DNA of 64,000 nt from Hyphomicrobiales bacterium (GTDB taxonomy: Bacteria > Pseudomonadota > Alphaproteobacteria > Rhizobiales > Beijerinckiaceae), in the NCBI GenBank assembly GCA_930633495.1, contig CAKNFJ010000001.1, positions 4,177,001 to 4,241,000 of the forward strand, in the 5' to 3' direction. Positions 1 to 12,320 of this stretch are shown piece after piece. Position 1 is the stretch's first letter. Each line of letters opens with the position of its first letter. The position numbers and the translations under genes were made by a program. The notes beneath the pieces were generated by a model, which searched no databases, had not been told where the DNA came from, and worked only from the letters and a program-made list of their open reading frames with translations.

Positions 1-1
1 G

Positions 2-3229
<3,228 letters not shown>

Positions 3230-3234
3230 GCCGC

Positions 3235-3327
3235 CGTCATGCTCGCCCTTGTGGCGAGCATCCACGTTTTGAACGCGACCTTTGACCAACGAAGACGTGG
3301 ATGGTCGGGACAAGCCCGACCATGACG
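3235..3327. repeat. 93-bp intergenic palindromic repeat, family A copy 1
   Basis: It begins CGTCATGCTCG and ends CGACCATGACG, and both ends are themselves hairpins. A central ATCCACG..CGTGGAT pair joins the halves, so the whole unit can fold into a branched stem-loop. A second copy of the same 93-bp length lies at 58884-58976 with the same layout. It sits 6 bp after the metH stop and may act as a transcription end or mRNA stabiliser (inference). Confidence 0.8.
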
Positions 3328-3388
3328 GAGAGTTGCCCTTCTGGCCTCGCAGGGGTTAACACCCGCTCGCGAGTCTGAAGGAGTGACC

Positions 3389-3691
3389 ATGGCCGACGAC
3401 GATTACGTCTATGACGAGGCGACCGGCGAATGGCGCCCGGCCTCCGAGGTGGCTGCGGCGACTGCTGCCGCGAGCCGCGTCGAGGTGCGCGATGCGGCTG
3501 GAAACTTGCTGGCCGATGGCGATGCCGTCGTCCTGATCAAGGATCTCAAGGTCAAGGGCGCGGGCCAGACCCTGAAGCAGGGAACGGTGATCCGCTCGAT
3601 CCGCCTGACCGACAATCCCGAAGAGATCGACTGCCGCCACGATGCGATCAAGGGTCTCGTGCTGCGGACCGAATTCGTCCGCAAGCGCTGA
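3389..3691 (+). CDS. PhnA-domain protein (alkylphosphonate utilization operon protein PhnA/YjdM family)
   Basis: A 100-residue cytoplasmic protein. Residues 38-100 match the conserved C-terminal PhnA domain (GDAVVLIKDLKVKG, then GTVIRSIRLTDNPEEIDC, then a basic end). The family's role is poorly known, and no phosphonate genes are nearby. E. coli YjdM starts with a four-cysteine zinc ribbon. Here that part is replaced by an acidic/Ala-rich 30 residues with no cysteines, and only Cys82 remains. The ATG at 3389 is chosen because AAGGAG lies 5 bp upstream. An in-frame GTG at 3383 would overlap that site. Confidence 0.85.
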   Translation: MADDDYVYDEATGEWRPASEVAAATAAASRVEVRDAAGNLLADGDAVVLIKDLKVKGAGQTLKQGTVIRSIRLTDNPEEIDCRHDAIKGLVLRTEFVRKR

Positions 3692-3703
3692 AGCCAACCT
3701 CCG

Positions 3704-4135
3704 ATGATCCGGAAAGCGACCGCCTCCGATCATGCGCGCATCCACGCCATCCGCATGGGCGTGCGCGAGAATATCCTCAGCAATCCCGCCCTGGTGACGG
3801 CCGAGGAGGTCGACTGGTATCGCGAGCACGCCATCTTCCTCGTCGCGGAGGAGGCGGGCGAGGTCGTCGCCTTCACCTGCGCCAATCATCAGACCGGGCT
3901 GGTCTGGGCGCTGTTCGTCGATCCCGCGCATGAGGGGTGCGGCCATGGCCGGGCGCTGCTCGATGAAGCGCTGGCGGGGCTCGCTCAGGCCGGGCATGCG
4001 CAGGCCTGGCTCACCACAGGGGCTGATACGCGGGCCGAGCGCTTCTATCGCTGCCATGGCTGGCGCGAGATGGGCCGGTCGATCGACGGGCAGATCGTCT
4101 TCATCCGGTCATTGGCGGAGGATGCCGCCGCCTGA
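3704..4135 (+). CDS. GNAT family N-acetyltransferase
   Basis: A 143-residue single-domain GNAT fold. The acetyl-CoA binding motif A is visible at about residues 68-85 (LFVDPAHEGCGHGRAL, the R/Q-x-x-G-x-G/A pattern), followed by a FYRCHGW segment typical of motif B. The substrate cannot be told from sequence. It starts 12 bp after the PhnA-domain gene on the same strand, so the two are probably co-transcribed. Confidence 0.88.
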   Translation: MIRKATASDHARIHAIRMGVRENILSNPALVTAEEVDWYREHAIFLVAEEAGEVVAFTCANHQTGLVWALFVDPAHEGCGHGRALLDEALAGLAQAGHAQAWLTTGADTRAERFYRCHGWREMGRSIDGQIVFIRSLAEDAAA

Positions 4136-4152
4136 GCCGGGCGAAGCTCCGA

Positions 4153-5076
4153 TCAGGCCAAGGCGGCCCGGGCGCGGATCGCCGTCACCGGGCCGTCGAA
4201 GACGCGGACGCAATCGCCCCCCGCCATGCCGGCGACCTGGAGCGCCGCTTCCGCATCGGCCAGGATTTCATGCTGCTGACGGGGGAGGTCCGGTGCCAGC
4301 AGGGCGGCGCCGATCGACAATGTGAAGTCGAGCACCAGCGCGCCGTGAGGGATCGGGCGGCAGAGCAGCCGGCGCGTGCCGTCGAGGACGGTGCCGAGAT
4401 ATTGCCGGTCGCCGGGCATCTGCAACAGCAGGGCGAAGGAGCCGGGGCCGGCCTGCTCGATCGCCAGCGCGTCGGGGAAAAGCCGTCTCAGGCGCTCCGA
4501 GATGCCGCGCGAGAGCGCGTCGCACGCCGCCTTGCCGAGGCGGTGAAAGCGGTCGATCCGGAAGATCGCGACGGCGAAGCGCTCGCCGGCCGGTCCGCGG
4601 CCGAGTTTCACGCCCCGCAGGGCCTCGGCGAAGCTGCGCGGAACGACATGTCCTGACAGCGGTTCGCTCCGCGCCATGCCGGCAAGTTCGGCCCAAAGCC
4701 CCTTTTCGGCCGTGACGTCCTGCTTGGACCCGAAGATGCGCAGCGGCCGGCCGTGCTGATGGCCGACGCCGACGATAAGGCGCATCCAGCGCTTCTCGCC
4801 GGTCGCGGCCTTGATCCGGCAGTCGAGCGCGAAGCTCTGGCCGGTGCTGATCGCCTTGCCGCGCAGCTGGTTCATCTCGCGGCGCGAGCGTTCCTCGTAG
4901 AGATCGAGGATCGCGCTGCGATAGATGCCGGAGCCGCGCTTGAGCCCGAAGAGATCGTAGACGCCGTCGGTCCAGCTCAGGGTTTCGTTGGCGAGATTGC
5001 ATTCCCAGGCGCCGAGTGCTGCGCCTGCGACGGCGCGGTCATACAAACCTCCTACTCTGGTATCGGAATGCGGCAT
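4153..5076 (-). CDS. PAS domain protein with degenerate GGDEF domain
   Basis: 307 residues. A PAS fold of the PAS_3 kind spans roughly 12-130 (GAWECNL..W..G.Y.LFG, then RWMRLIVGVGHQHGRP and GSKQDVTAEK). The remainder, about 160-295, follows a GGDEF domain in length and secondary-structure pattern (FAVAIFRIDRFHRLG, then TLSIGAAL). The catalytic signature is lost: the position of GGDEF reads GPGSF. Loss of the metal and GTP-binding residues makes cyclase activity unlikely, so a sensory or c-di-GMP/GTP-binding role is inferred. No membrane segment or signal peptide is seen. It converges with the GNAT gene. Confidence 0.8.
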   Translation of the reverse strand: MPHSDTRVGGLYDRAVAGAALGAWECNLANETLSWTDGVYDLFGLKRGSGIYRSAILDLYEERSRREMNQLRGKAISTGQSFALDCRIKAATGEKRWMRLIVGVGHQHGRPLRIFGSKQDVTAEKGLWAELAGMARSEPLSGHVVPRSFAEALRGVKLGRGPAGERFAVAIFRIDRFHRLGKAACDALSRGISERLRRLFPDALAIEQAGPGSFALLLQMPGDRQYLGTVLDGTRRLLCRPIPHGALVLDFTLSIGAALLAPDLPRQQHEILADAEAALQVAGMAGGDCVRVFDGPVTAIRARAALA

Positions 5077-5238
5077 TGGCTCGCCTTGGCCTTCCAGCGG
5101 TCACTTGCGAGATAATGCTAGGCCCCCTAAGGTTAAAAATTTATCCTACATGAGACATCGATTTTCGCACGATAGTAGAGATTTATATTTAGAAATTAAA
5201 GTAATAATTCTATGATATTCACCTTATAGAGATGTCTG
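5077..5238. other. AT-rich intergenic patch
   Basis: About 5131-5240 is strongly A/T-rich (runs such as AATTAAAGTAATAATTC) within DNA that is otherwise GC-rich. It lies between the minus-strand PAS gene and the plus-strand small membrane protein and may hold promoters for both. I cannot assign clear -35/-10 boxes. Confidence 0.6.
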
Positions 5239-5442
5239 ATGAAGGTTTTTCTCTTTGCGGCGTTGGGCTTTTTTCTAGGAACGGTATTGGCTCTCGCGTT
5301 TGCGGCGCTTGCCGCAATTGTAATTGCACCGTTCGGCATAGACATTAAGCAAGCTGGAATCATTTATCCTCTTTTTTGCCTCATGGTCGCAATTAACATC
5401 TATGGCGGCTATCGCGGCTTCGCATATGCAATGGGCCGGTGA
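5239..5442 (+). CDS. Small two-TM membrane protein, unknown function
   Basis: 67 residues with two hydrophobic segments (about 4-29 and 39-58) joined by a short loop, so a small inner-membrane protein is predicted. No family is recognised. Codon choice (ATA, TTT, TTA-type codons) and the AT-rich upstream DNA differ from neighbouring genes, hinting at recent acquisition. There is no strong Shine-Dalgarno; AGAGATG lies upstream. It converges with the ABC permease gene 27 bp away. It may not be translated, but the length and hydrophobic pattern favour a real gene. Confidence 0.55.
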   Translation: MKVFLFAALGFFLGTVLALAFAALAAIVIAPFGIDIKQAGIIYPLFCLMVAINIYGGYRGFAYAMGR

Positions 5443-5469
5443 CCGGAATTAGGAGCCTCGATAAGGCGC

Positions 5470-6698
<1,229 letters not shown>

Positions 6699-6702
<4 letters not shown>

Positions 6703-7463
6703 GCGGCTACCTCCGGCACATCCGTTCCGGGTCCGGCGGCGCCGGCATCCAGCGCGGCGAGCGCCGCGCGCGCATCGGCCGGTTCCTGCCGGGTATCGCT
6801 CAGGAGATGCCCGTCACGGAAGCGGATCAGTCGGCGGGCATGGCGGGCGACCTCGGCGTCGTGGGTGACGAGGACGACGGTCACGCCCTCGCGGTTCAAG
6901 TCCTGGAAGAGGGCGAGGATTTCCAGCGCGGTGCGGCTGTCGAGGGCGCCGGTCGGCTCGTCGGCCAGCAGCAGGCGCGGCTGGTTGACCAGGGCGCGCG
7001 CGATGGCGACGCGTTGCTGCTGGCCGCCGGACAATTGCATCGGACGGTGATAGGCGCGCTCGGCGAGGCCGACGCGCGAGAGCGCCGCCAGGGCGCGCCT
7101 CCTGCGCTCGGCCCGCGCGACGCCGGCATAGACCATCGGCAATTCGACATTGGCGCAGGCGTCGATGCGCGGCAGCAGGTTGAACTGCTGGAAGACGAAG
7201 CCGAGCTTGCGATTGCGCAGCTCCGCCAGGCCGTCGCCGGAGAGCGTCTCGACTGCGGCGCCGTCGAGCACATAATGGCCGCCGCTCGGCCGGTCGAGGC
7301 AGCCGATCAGGTTCATGAAGGTCGACTTGCCCGAGCCGGAGGGACCCATTACCGCGACGAGATCGCCGGCCTCGATCGTAAGCGAAACACGGTCCAGCGC
7401 CGTGACGCGACCGGAATCGAGATCGTAGACGCGGGTGAGGTCCCGGGTTTCGATCAGGGGCAT
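6699..7463 (-). CDS. MacB/LolD-type ABC transporter ATP-binding protein
   Basis: 254 residues from the ATG at 7463. Walker A is GPSGSGKST (40-48), the signature LSGGQQQR is near 143-150, and Walker B with its glutamate is LLLADEPTGALDS (about 164-176), followed by the switch His (LVTHD). The family is MacB/LolD/FtsE-like. An in-frame extension to 7574 is open but reads into a palindromic repeat and lacks family similarity. The chosen start has AAAGGGG upstream. It is the first half of a two-gene ATPase-permease unit. Confidence 0.93.
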
Positions 7464-7521
7464 GGCGACGCCCCTTTGTCGCGGCCGGTATGTGGCAAAC
7501 GGGTTTGAAGGGCGCGGGGAA

Positions 7522-7605
7522 CCCTTCTCCCGACCAAAGTCGGCTGTTGCCGACTTTGGCACTCGAAGTGCCAATCTCGGGCAAGCCCGAGATTGGTGAG
7601 AAGGG
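7522..7605. repeat. Composite palindromic repeat, family B copy 1
   Basis: 84 bp bounded by CCCTTCTCCC and GAGAAGGG. Two hairpins are nested inside: CCAAAGTCGG with CCGACTTTGG around CTGTTG, and CCAATCTCGGG with CCCGAGATTGG around CAAG. The same two-hairpin core in the same order occurs at 49873-49956, also 84 bp. Confidence 0.8.
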
Positions 7606-7688
7606 CAGGGATGAGGGCCTGCCCCAACCGCGAAAAGCGTAACGGCGCCGTTGCGCCCATATCCTGCAAGCGCAGGCCCTCACCCCTA

Positions 7689-7712
7689 CCCCTCTCCCAT
7701 CCGGGAGAGGGG
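7689..7712. repeat. CCCCTCTCCC hairpin (family D half-unit)
   Basis: Perfect 10-bp arms CCCCTCTCCC and GGGAGAGGGG around a 4-base loop, preceded by CCTCACCCCTA. The same CCTCACCCCTACCCCTCTCC string recurs in the larger element at 60647-60802. Confidence 0.65.
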
Positions 7713-7771
7713 ATCCCGCGGGTGTGTTTGTCGGTTTCGCTTCCCGGGGGACCTATCATCGCTGCGCGCCC

Positions 7772-9430
7772 TCAGAACAACCGCGGCCCGCGCGGGCGGT
7801 TGGGCGACGGCTCGGGTGCCGCCGTCACGCGGGGCCCGCCACCGACCACGACCTGTGTGCTCTCCTTGACCTCGCCGCCGAGCAATTCCGTGAAGGCGCC
7901 GTCGGTTGGGCCGAGCATGACCGGTATGGGCTTGGGCTGCCCGGCCTCGTCGAGCACATAGACGCGCCCGGGAATGCCCTGGCGCGGGGCGACGCGGCCC
8001 TCCTGCATGATGGCCTCGAATTTGGAGCGACGCTCGGGGTCGAGGGCGGCGCCGATCCGGGCGACCAGCTCGTTGCGCGCCGTGCGGAAGGCGGCGCGCC
8101 GCTCTTCCGGCGAGAGCCCGGCCATGGCTTCGCGGTTGCCGCGGCGCTCCTTCAGGATCTCGGCGATCGCCTGCTTCTGCTCGGGCGTCGGCTGAAGCTC
8201 GGTCTCGATCCGCTCGCGCAGCGCGGCGGCGGCACGCGGGCCGCGCTCATTCGCGGAGCCGTCGGCGGCGGGGCCCGTCGTGGTGGCCGCGGGCAGGGCG
8301 GCCGCGCCGGCCGGGCGGAAGCGCAAGGCCGCATTGGGCACGCGCAGCGCATCGGCCCGATCCTCGGTCACGACCTGCAGATTGGCGGTCATGCCCGGCA
8401 GCAGCGCCATGTCGCGGTTCTGGACGCGGACGATGCCGGTATAGGTCACGACGTTCTGGATGGTCTGGGCGCCGAGGCGGACCATCTCGACCCGACCCTG
8501 GAAGCTGCGGTTCGGATAGGCGTTGACGGTGAAGGAAACGGGCTGGCCCGGCTTGAGCCGGCCGACATCGGCCTCGTCGATATTGGCGTAGATGTCGATG
8601 ATGCGCAGATCCTGTGCGATCTGGAAGAGCGTCGGCGCGGACAGCGAGGCGGCGACCGTCTGGCCGAGATCGACCTGGCGCTGGACCACGACGCCGTCCA
8701 CCGGCGAGCGGATATCGGTGCGTTCGAGGTCGATCAGGATGTCCCGCAGCTTGGCTTCGCGGCTGCCGATCAGGGCGATGCCGGACTGGACCTGCCCCTC
8801 CGCAAGCTGGATGTCGGCGTCGAGCCCCTTGAGCTCGGCCCGGGCCGAGGCGAGCTGGGCTTCGTTGGAGGCGAGCGTCGCGGTCTGGATCTCGACCTGC
8901 GTGCGCGCGGTGTCGAGGTTCTGCTGCGAGCCGGTGCTGCGGTTGAAGAGCTGCTCCTGGCGCTCGAAGGTGCGCTTGGCGTCGGCGAGCTGGGCGGTGG
9001 TGCGATCGCGCTGGGCCTCGATATCGCGGATGACCGAATCGGCCTTGACGCGGGCCGTGCGGGCGCGCTCGAGCTGGGCGCGCTTGACGGTGAGGTCGGC
9101 TCTCGCCTGTTCGAGATCGGACTGCGCGGCATCACGGCGCGTCCTGATCTGGTCACTGTTGAGGCGGGCGACGATCTGCCCGGCCTTCACCTGCGAATTG
9201 TAGTCGACGAGGATTTCGACGATCTGCCCGGAGAGCTGCGAGCCGACAAGGACAGTCGTGACCGGCGTCAGCGTGCCAGTGGCGCGCACGGCGGCCGTGA
9301 TGCTGCCGCGATCGAGCGCCGCCAGCCGATAGGGCGGCTCATTGGCGGCGCCGCCGGCCGGGCGCAAGGCCCAGTAGCCGCCGGCCGCGGTGAGCACGAC
9401 GAGCCCTGTTCCGATCAGCCATCTGCGCAA
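7772..9430 (-). CDS. MacA-like periplasmic adaptor (membrane fusion) protein with extra LTXXQ-like segment
   Basis: 552 residues. N-terminal membrane anchor 5-22; lipoyl/HlyD halves at about 60-92 and 235-275 (IRSPVDGVVVQRQVDLG); a long alpha-helical hairpin at 95-235; and beta-barrel and membrane-proximal strands at 275-372 and 486-535. It should bridge the MacB-type permease and an outer-membrane channel. Unlike standard MacA (about 370 residues), it has roughly 110 extra residues after RVPNAALRF: an Ala/Pro linker (374-402), then a helical stretch (403-480). That stretch has three spaced motifs, PTPEQ, LSPEE and LDPER, like those of Spy/CpxP chaperones. The first gene of the exporter operon; 308 bp of repeats separates it from the ATPase gene. 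Confidence 0.9.
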   Translation of the reverse strand: MRRWLIGTGLVVLTAAGGYWALRPAGGAANEPPYRLAALDRGSITAAVRATGTLTPVTTVLVGSQLSGQIVEILVDYNSQVKAGQIVARLNSDQIRTRRDAAQSDLEQARADLTVKRAQLERARTARVKADSVIRDIEAQRDRTTAQLADAKRTFERQEQLFNRSTGSQQNLDTARTQVEIQTATLASNEAQLASARAELKGLDADIQLAEGQVQSGIALIGSREAKLRDILIDLERTDIRSPVDGVVVQRQVDLGQTVAASLSAPTLFQIAQDLRIIDIYANIDEADVGRLKPGQPVSFTVNAYPNRSFQGRVEMVRLGAQTIQNVVTYTGIVRVQNRDMALLPGMTANLQVVTEDRADALRVPNAALRFRPAGAAALPAATTTGPAADGSANERGPRAAAALRERIETELQPTPEQKQAIAEILKERRGNREAMAGLSPEERRAAFRTARNELVARIGAALDPERRSKFEAIMQEGRVAPRQGIPGRVYVLDEAGQPKPIPVMLGPTDGAFTELLGGEVKESTQVVVGGGPRVTAAPEPSPNRPRGPRLF

Positions 9431-9534
9431 GGTCGTGTCCCCATCCCGCCTGCGCGCGGGCGCAGTTCGGGGAGATTGCCAGAAAGCACGCGGCTTCGCG
9501 AGTTAACTTCCTGCAATCTTTGAACTAGCGGGGC

Positions 9535-10323
9535 TCACGCGGTGCGGGAGCCTTGCGTCGTCGCAAGCAGGTCCCGCAGCGTCGTGATCGTCGAGCTGTC
9601 CGCGACGCCGTCGACCTTCTCCGGCCGCCAGTGGCGCTGGAACGCGGCGACGACAGCCTCCAGCCTGTCGTCGAAGACGCCATCGACGGTGACGCCGTAG
9701 CCGAGCATGGCGAACATCGCCTGCAGCGCCTCGACCGGCTGGCCGCTCTCGCCGCGGGCGAAGAAGCGCCCGCCGCGCAGCGGGGCGGGCTCACTCCACA
9801 GGCCGACGCCGCCCTCGGCGAAGCGCCGCCACGGGAATTTCTCGCCGGGATCGATCTTACGGCCCGGCGCGATGTCGGAATGGGCGAGCACGCGCTCAGG
9901 GGGAATGGACCAGCGCTCGCAGATGTCGCGGCAGAGGTTCAGCGTCGCCGTGATCTGCTCCTCGGGGTAATCGGGCAGGCCGCCGGGGTGGCCGGGATTA
10001 GCGATCTCGATGCCGATCGAGCAGGAGTTGATGTCGGTCTCGCCGGCCCAGTGCGAGGCGCCGGCATGCCAGGCGCGCCGGCCCTCCGGCACGAGCTGGA
10101 GCGTGTGGCCGTTCTCGAAGACGAAATAATGCGAGGAGACCTGCGCCACCGGGTTGCAGAGCCATTGCAGCGCTTCGCCCGCGATCGGCATGCCCGTATA
10201 GTGCAGGATCAGCATGTCCGGCCGGCGGCCGGGCGTGCCGTCACGGCCCTTACGCTCGCCATGGTTGGGCGAGGGGAAGATTTTGGCGGCGAAGCGGCTG
10301 TCGGGTTGGGCTGGGTCGGTCAT
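9535..10323 (-). CDS. N-acetylmuramoyl-L-alanine amidase, AmiD/AmpD-like, with peptidoglycan-binding domain
   Basis: 262 residues. An Amidase_2 domain spans about 33-165. Predicted zinc ligands are His41 (ILHYTG), His148 (AHSD) and Asp158 (KIDPG), with catalytic Glu106 in GIEIAN. A C-terminal PG_binding_1 repeat (about 190-258) follows. It cleaves the amide between MurNAc and the stem peptide, in cell-wall turnover or recycling. No signal peptide is evident, which suggests an AmpD-like cytosolic form. AmiD itself is a lipoprotein with the same added binding domain, so location is uncertain. Confidence 0.9.
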   Translation of the reverse strand: MTDPAQPDSRFAAKIFPSPNHGERKGRDGTPGRRPDMLILHYTGMPIAGEALQWLCNPVAQVSSHYFVFENGHTLQLVPEGRRAWHAGASHWAGETDINSCSIGIEIANPGHPGGLPDYPEEQITATLNLCRDICERWSIPPERVLAHSDIAPGRKIDPGEKFPWRRFAEGGVGLWSEPAPLRGGRFFARGESGQPVEALQAMFAMLGYGVTVDGVFDDRLEAVVAAFQRHWRPEKVDGVADSSTITTLRDLLATTQGSRTA

Positions 10324-10366
10324 GCGGGTGCTTTAGCGGAGATTGGAAGGGCGATTGAACGACATT

Positions 10367-10471
10367 GTCATCCCGGACAGAGCGAAGCGGAGATCCGGGA
10401 TCCATTCCTGAATCGTGATCGGGAGCGCTCCGGAATGGATCCCTGGTCTCCTTCCGGTCGCCCGGGATGAC
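10367..10471. repeat. Intergenic inverted repeat, family E (GTCATCCCGG type)
   Basis: 105 bp starting GTCATCCCGG and ending CCCGGGATGAC, with internal complementary halves (GATCCGGGATCCATTCC against GGAATGGATCCC). A REP-like element between two convergent or co-directional ends. It is related in layout to 14942-14986 and 23119-23269. Confidence 0.7.
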
Positions 10472-10500
10472 CCGCGCATTTCCGATTCAGGAGACGGCCT

Positions 10501-11250
10501 TCAAGCCGGCTCTGGCGTGAGGCTGCGGCTCATGCCGCGTTCCTTCTGGATCATGTCCCAGGCGGCGTTGATGGCCGAGAGGCGCCGCGTCGCGATGGCG
10601 ACCGCCTCCTCGGGCAGGCCGCGGGCGATCTCGCGGTCGGGATGCGTCTCGGCGACAAGGCGGCGGTAGTGGCGCTTCAGCTCGGCGTCGTCCATCTCGC
10701 GGCTGGCGCCCAGCACGAGATAGGGGTCGTCCGGGCGCCGCGCATGGCGGGCCTCGATCCGGGCGAAATCCCGATCCGTGATGCCGAAGATGCCGGCGAC
10801 CGAACGCAGATAGGCGTGCTCGGCCTCGTGGATCGCTCCGTCGGCGGCGGCGATCAGGAAGAGCCCGTCGAGGACATCCTCCAGCAGGGCCGGCTCGTCC
10901 TTGAAGGCGCCGGCGATCTGCGTGGCGTAGGCCTCGAAACCGGCGCTGGTCTGCTTGGCGAGGTCGAAGAGCTGCTCGATGTGCCGCTGCTGGTCCGGCG
11001 GAACCTCGACGATGCGTCGGAAAGCCGTGACCTCGTCGCAGGTCACGACGCCATCCGAGCGCGCCATCTTGGCGGCGAGCGCGACAAGCCCCGTCGTGAA
11101 GACGAGTTCGCGCGGCGCCGGGCCGAAGGGGGCACCCTCGCGATCGACCAGCATATGGCCGGCAACCGCGCCGAGCAGGGCGCCGAGCGGGCCGCCGAGC
11201 ATGAGCCCGAGCCCGCCGCCACCGAGAGCACCCCAGAAAGAGGAAGCCAT
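10501..11250 (-). CDS. DjlA-like TerB/DnaJ co-chaperone
   Basis: 249 residues from the ATG at 11250, which has GAAGGTC upstream in the coding strand. A Gly/Ala-rich hydrophobic N-terminus (5-33) resembles the DjlA membrane anchor. A TerB-like helical domain spans about 50-165, and a C-terminal J domain about 174-240, with HPD at 203-205, which is needed to stimulate the DnaK ATPase. The domain order matches DjlA. Longer in-frame starts up to 11454 are open but give a low-complexity Arg-rich leader and are not supported. Confidence 0.88.
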   Translation of the reverse strand: MASSFWGALGGGGLGLMLGGPLGALLGAVAGHMLVDREGAPFGPAPRELVFTTGLVALAAKMARSDGVVTCDEVTAFRRIVEVPPDQQRHIEQLFDLAKQTSAGFEAYATQIAGAFKDEPALLEDVLDGLFLIAAADGAIHEAEHAYLRSVAGIFGITDRDFARIEARHARRPDDPYLVLGASREMDDAELKRHYRRLVAETHPDREIARGLPEEAVAIATRRLSAINAAWDMIQKERGMSRSLTPEPA

Positions 11251-11605
11251 GGATGCAATGACCTTCGTGAATCCGACGGGGCGGATGATGTGGGGAGCCT
11301 CTGCTCGGACGCAAGGGGCGCGGCTGCGACGGCCTGCCGCGCCCAAAAAAGTGCGGCGGGCCGGGAATGGGGCGGAAATGGGGCGATTCGGGCGCCTGTT
11401 TGATTCGTTCTTGGAGGGCTCTGCCGGCAAAGTTTTCAAGTCGACCGAATACATATGAATACTGAATCGTTAAATATAGAATAAATTCCTGTTTACGTAT
11501 TGATTTGCTCGTTCTTCTTCACAGAGTGACAGATTATCGACACATTCAACCATCAATCGGGTGTCCCCATTGGCCAGTCATGGCGCAGAATGGGTTCAGT
11601 TCGAC
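11251..11605. other. Divergent intergenic region, AT-rich core
   Basis: 355 bp between the divergently read DjlA-like gene and the lytic transglycosylase. Positions 11451-11540 are AT-rich and the likely site of promoter(s). No repeat or RNA feature was recognised. Confidence 0.5.
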
Positions 11606-12265
11606 ATGCGATATATCTGTGGTGGTCTCGCGGCCGTGTGCCTGATTAGCCTCTCCGGGGTTGCTTCCGCTGAGGAATTCGTCAACACGGAAACGGACGC
11701 CAGAGCCTTTATCGTTCGCGAGGCGGAGATCGCCCGCGAGAAAGCCGGCGAGACACGGGACCAGGCCGGAGCCGCCGGCTCGAAGGCGGAGGCCAGGGCC
11801 GAGCGCAAGAATGCCCGGACGGCGAAGGCTGCGGGCGAGATTGCCGAGAAGACCGAAACCCGTGCGAGCCGTGCGCTCGCCGCGCCGGCCGGCGCGGAGG
11901 GCATCAAGGCGATCGTCGCCCGCCATGCCGCCGCCAATGGCGTGCCGTTCTCGCTGGCCGACGCGGTCGTCCGCGTCGAGAGCCGCTACAATCCGCGCGC
12001 GGCGCATGCCGGCAATTACGGCCTGATGCAGATCCGTCACCAGACGGCACGCGGCATGGGCTATTCCGGCAGCGCGAGCGGCCTGCTCGATGCCGAGACC
12101 AATGCCCGCTACGGCATGAAATATCTCGCCATGGCCTACAAGATGGCTGGCGGCGACACCTGCCGCACGATCATGAAATACCAGAGCGGCCATATGACCA
12201 CGCGCATGAGCGGCGCCAACCGGACTTATTGCGCCAAGGTGCGCACGATCACGGCGCGCAACTGA
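11606..12265 (+). CDS. Small periplasmic lytic transglycosylase (SLT domain)
   Basis: 219 residues from the ATG at 11606. A signal peptide (2-22, ending VASA) follows, then an Ala/Glu/Lys-rich, probably coiled, linker (about 30-95), then an SLT domain (about 98-205). The catalytic Glu125 lies in VRVESRYNP, GLMQI is at 139-143, and a KYQSGH segment sits near 191. It cleaves the MurNAc-GlcNAc bond to form anhydro ends. The upstream in-frame ATG at 11561 would place 15 polar residues before the signal peptide and is rejected. Confidence 0.9.
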   Translation: MRYICGGLAAVCLISLSGVASAEEFVNTETDARAFIVREAEIAREKAGETRDQAGAAGSKAEARAERKNARTAKAAGEIAEKTETRASRALAAPAGAEGIKAIVARHAAANGVPFSLADAVVRVESRYNPRAAHAGNYGLMQIRHQTARGMGYSGSASGLLDAETNARYGMKYLAMAYKMAGGDTCRTIMKYQSGHMTTRMSGANRTYCAKVRTITARN

Positions 12266-12285
12266 CAGCTTTGTTGCGGCTGCGC

Positions 12286-12314
12286 TTGACGCCAGCCGCG
12301 CCAGCGCGCATCTC
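12286..12314 (+). promoter_or_regulatory. Predicted sigma-70-type promoter of rnpB
   Basis: TTGACG (12286-12291), a 17-bp spacer and CATCTC (12309-12314), placed 6 bp before the first base of the P1 helix of RNase P RNA. The -35 is good, the -10 weak. Confidence 0.5.
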
Positions 12315-12320
12315 CCCCTC

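Larger units (their letters stand above)
7464..7771. other. 308-bp spacer filled by two repeat elements
   Basis: It lies inside the exporter operon, between the adaptor gene and the ATPase gene, both on the minus strand. It holds the composite palindrome at 7522-7605 and the short hairpin at 7689-7712. No gene is supported. Confidence 0.7.
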
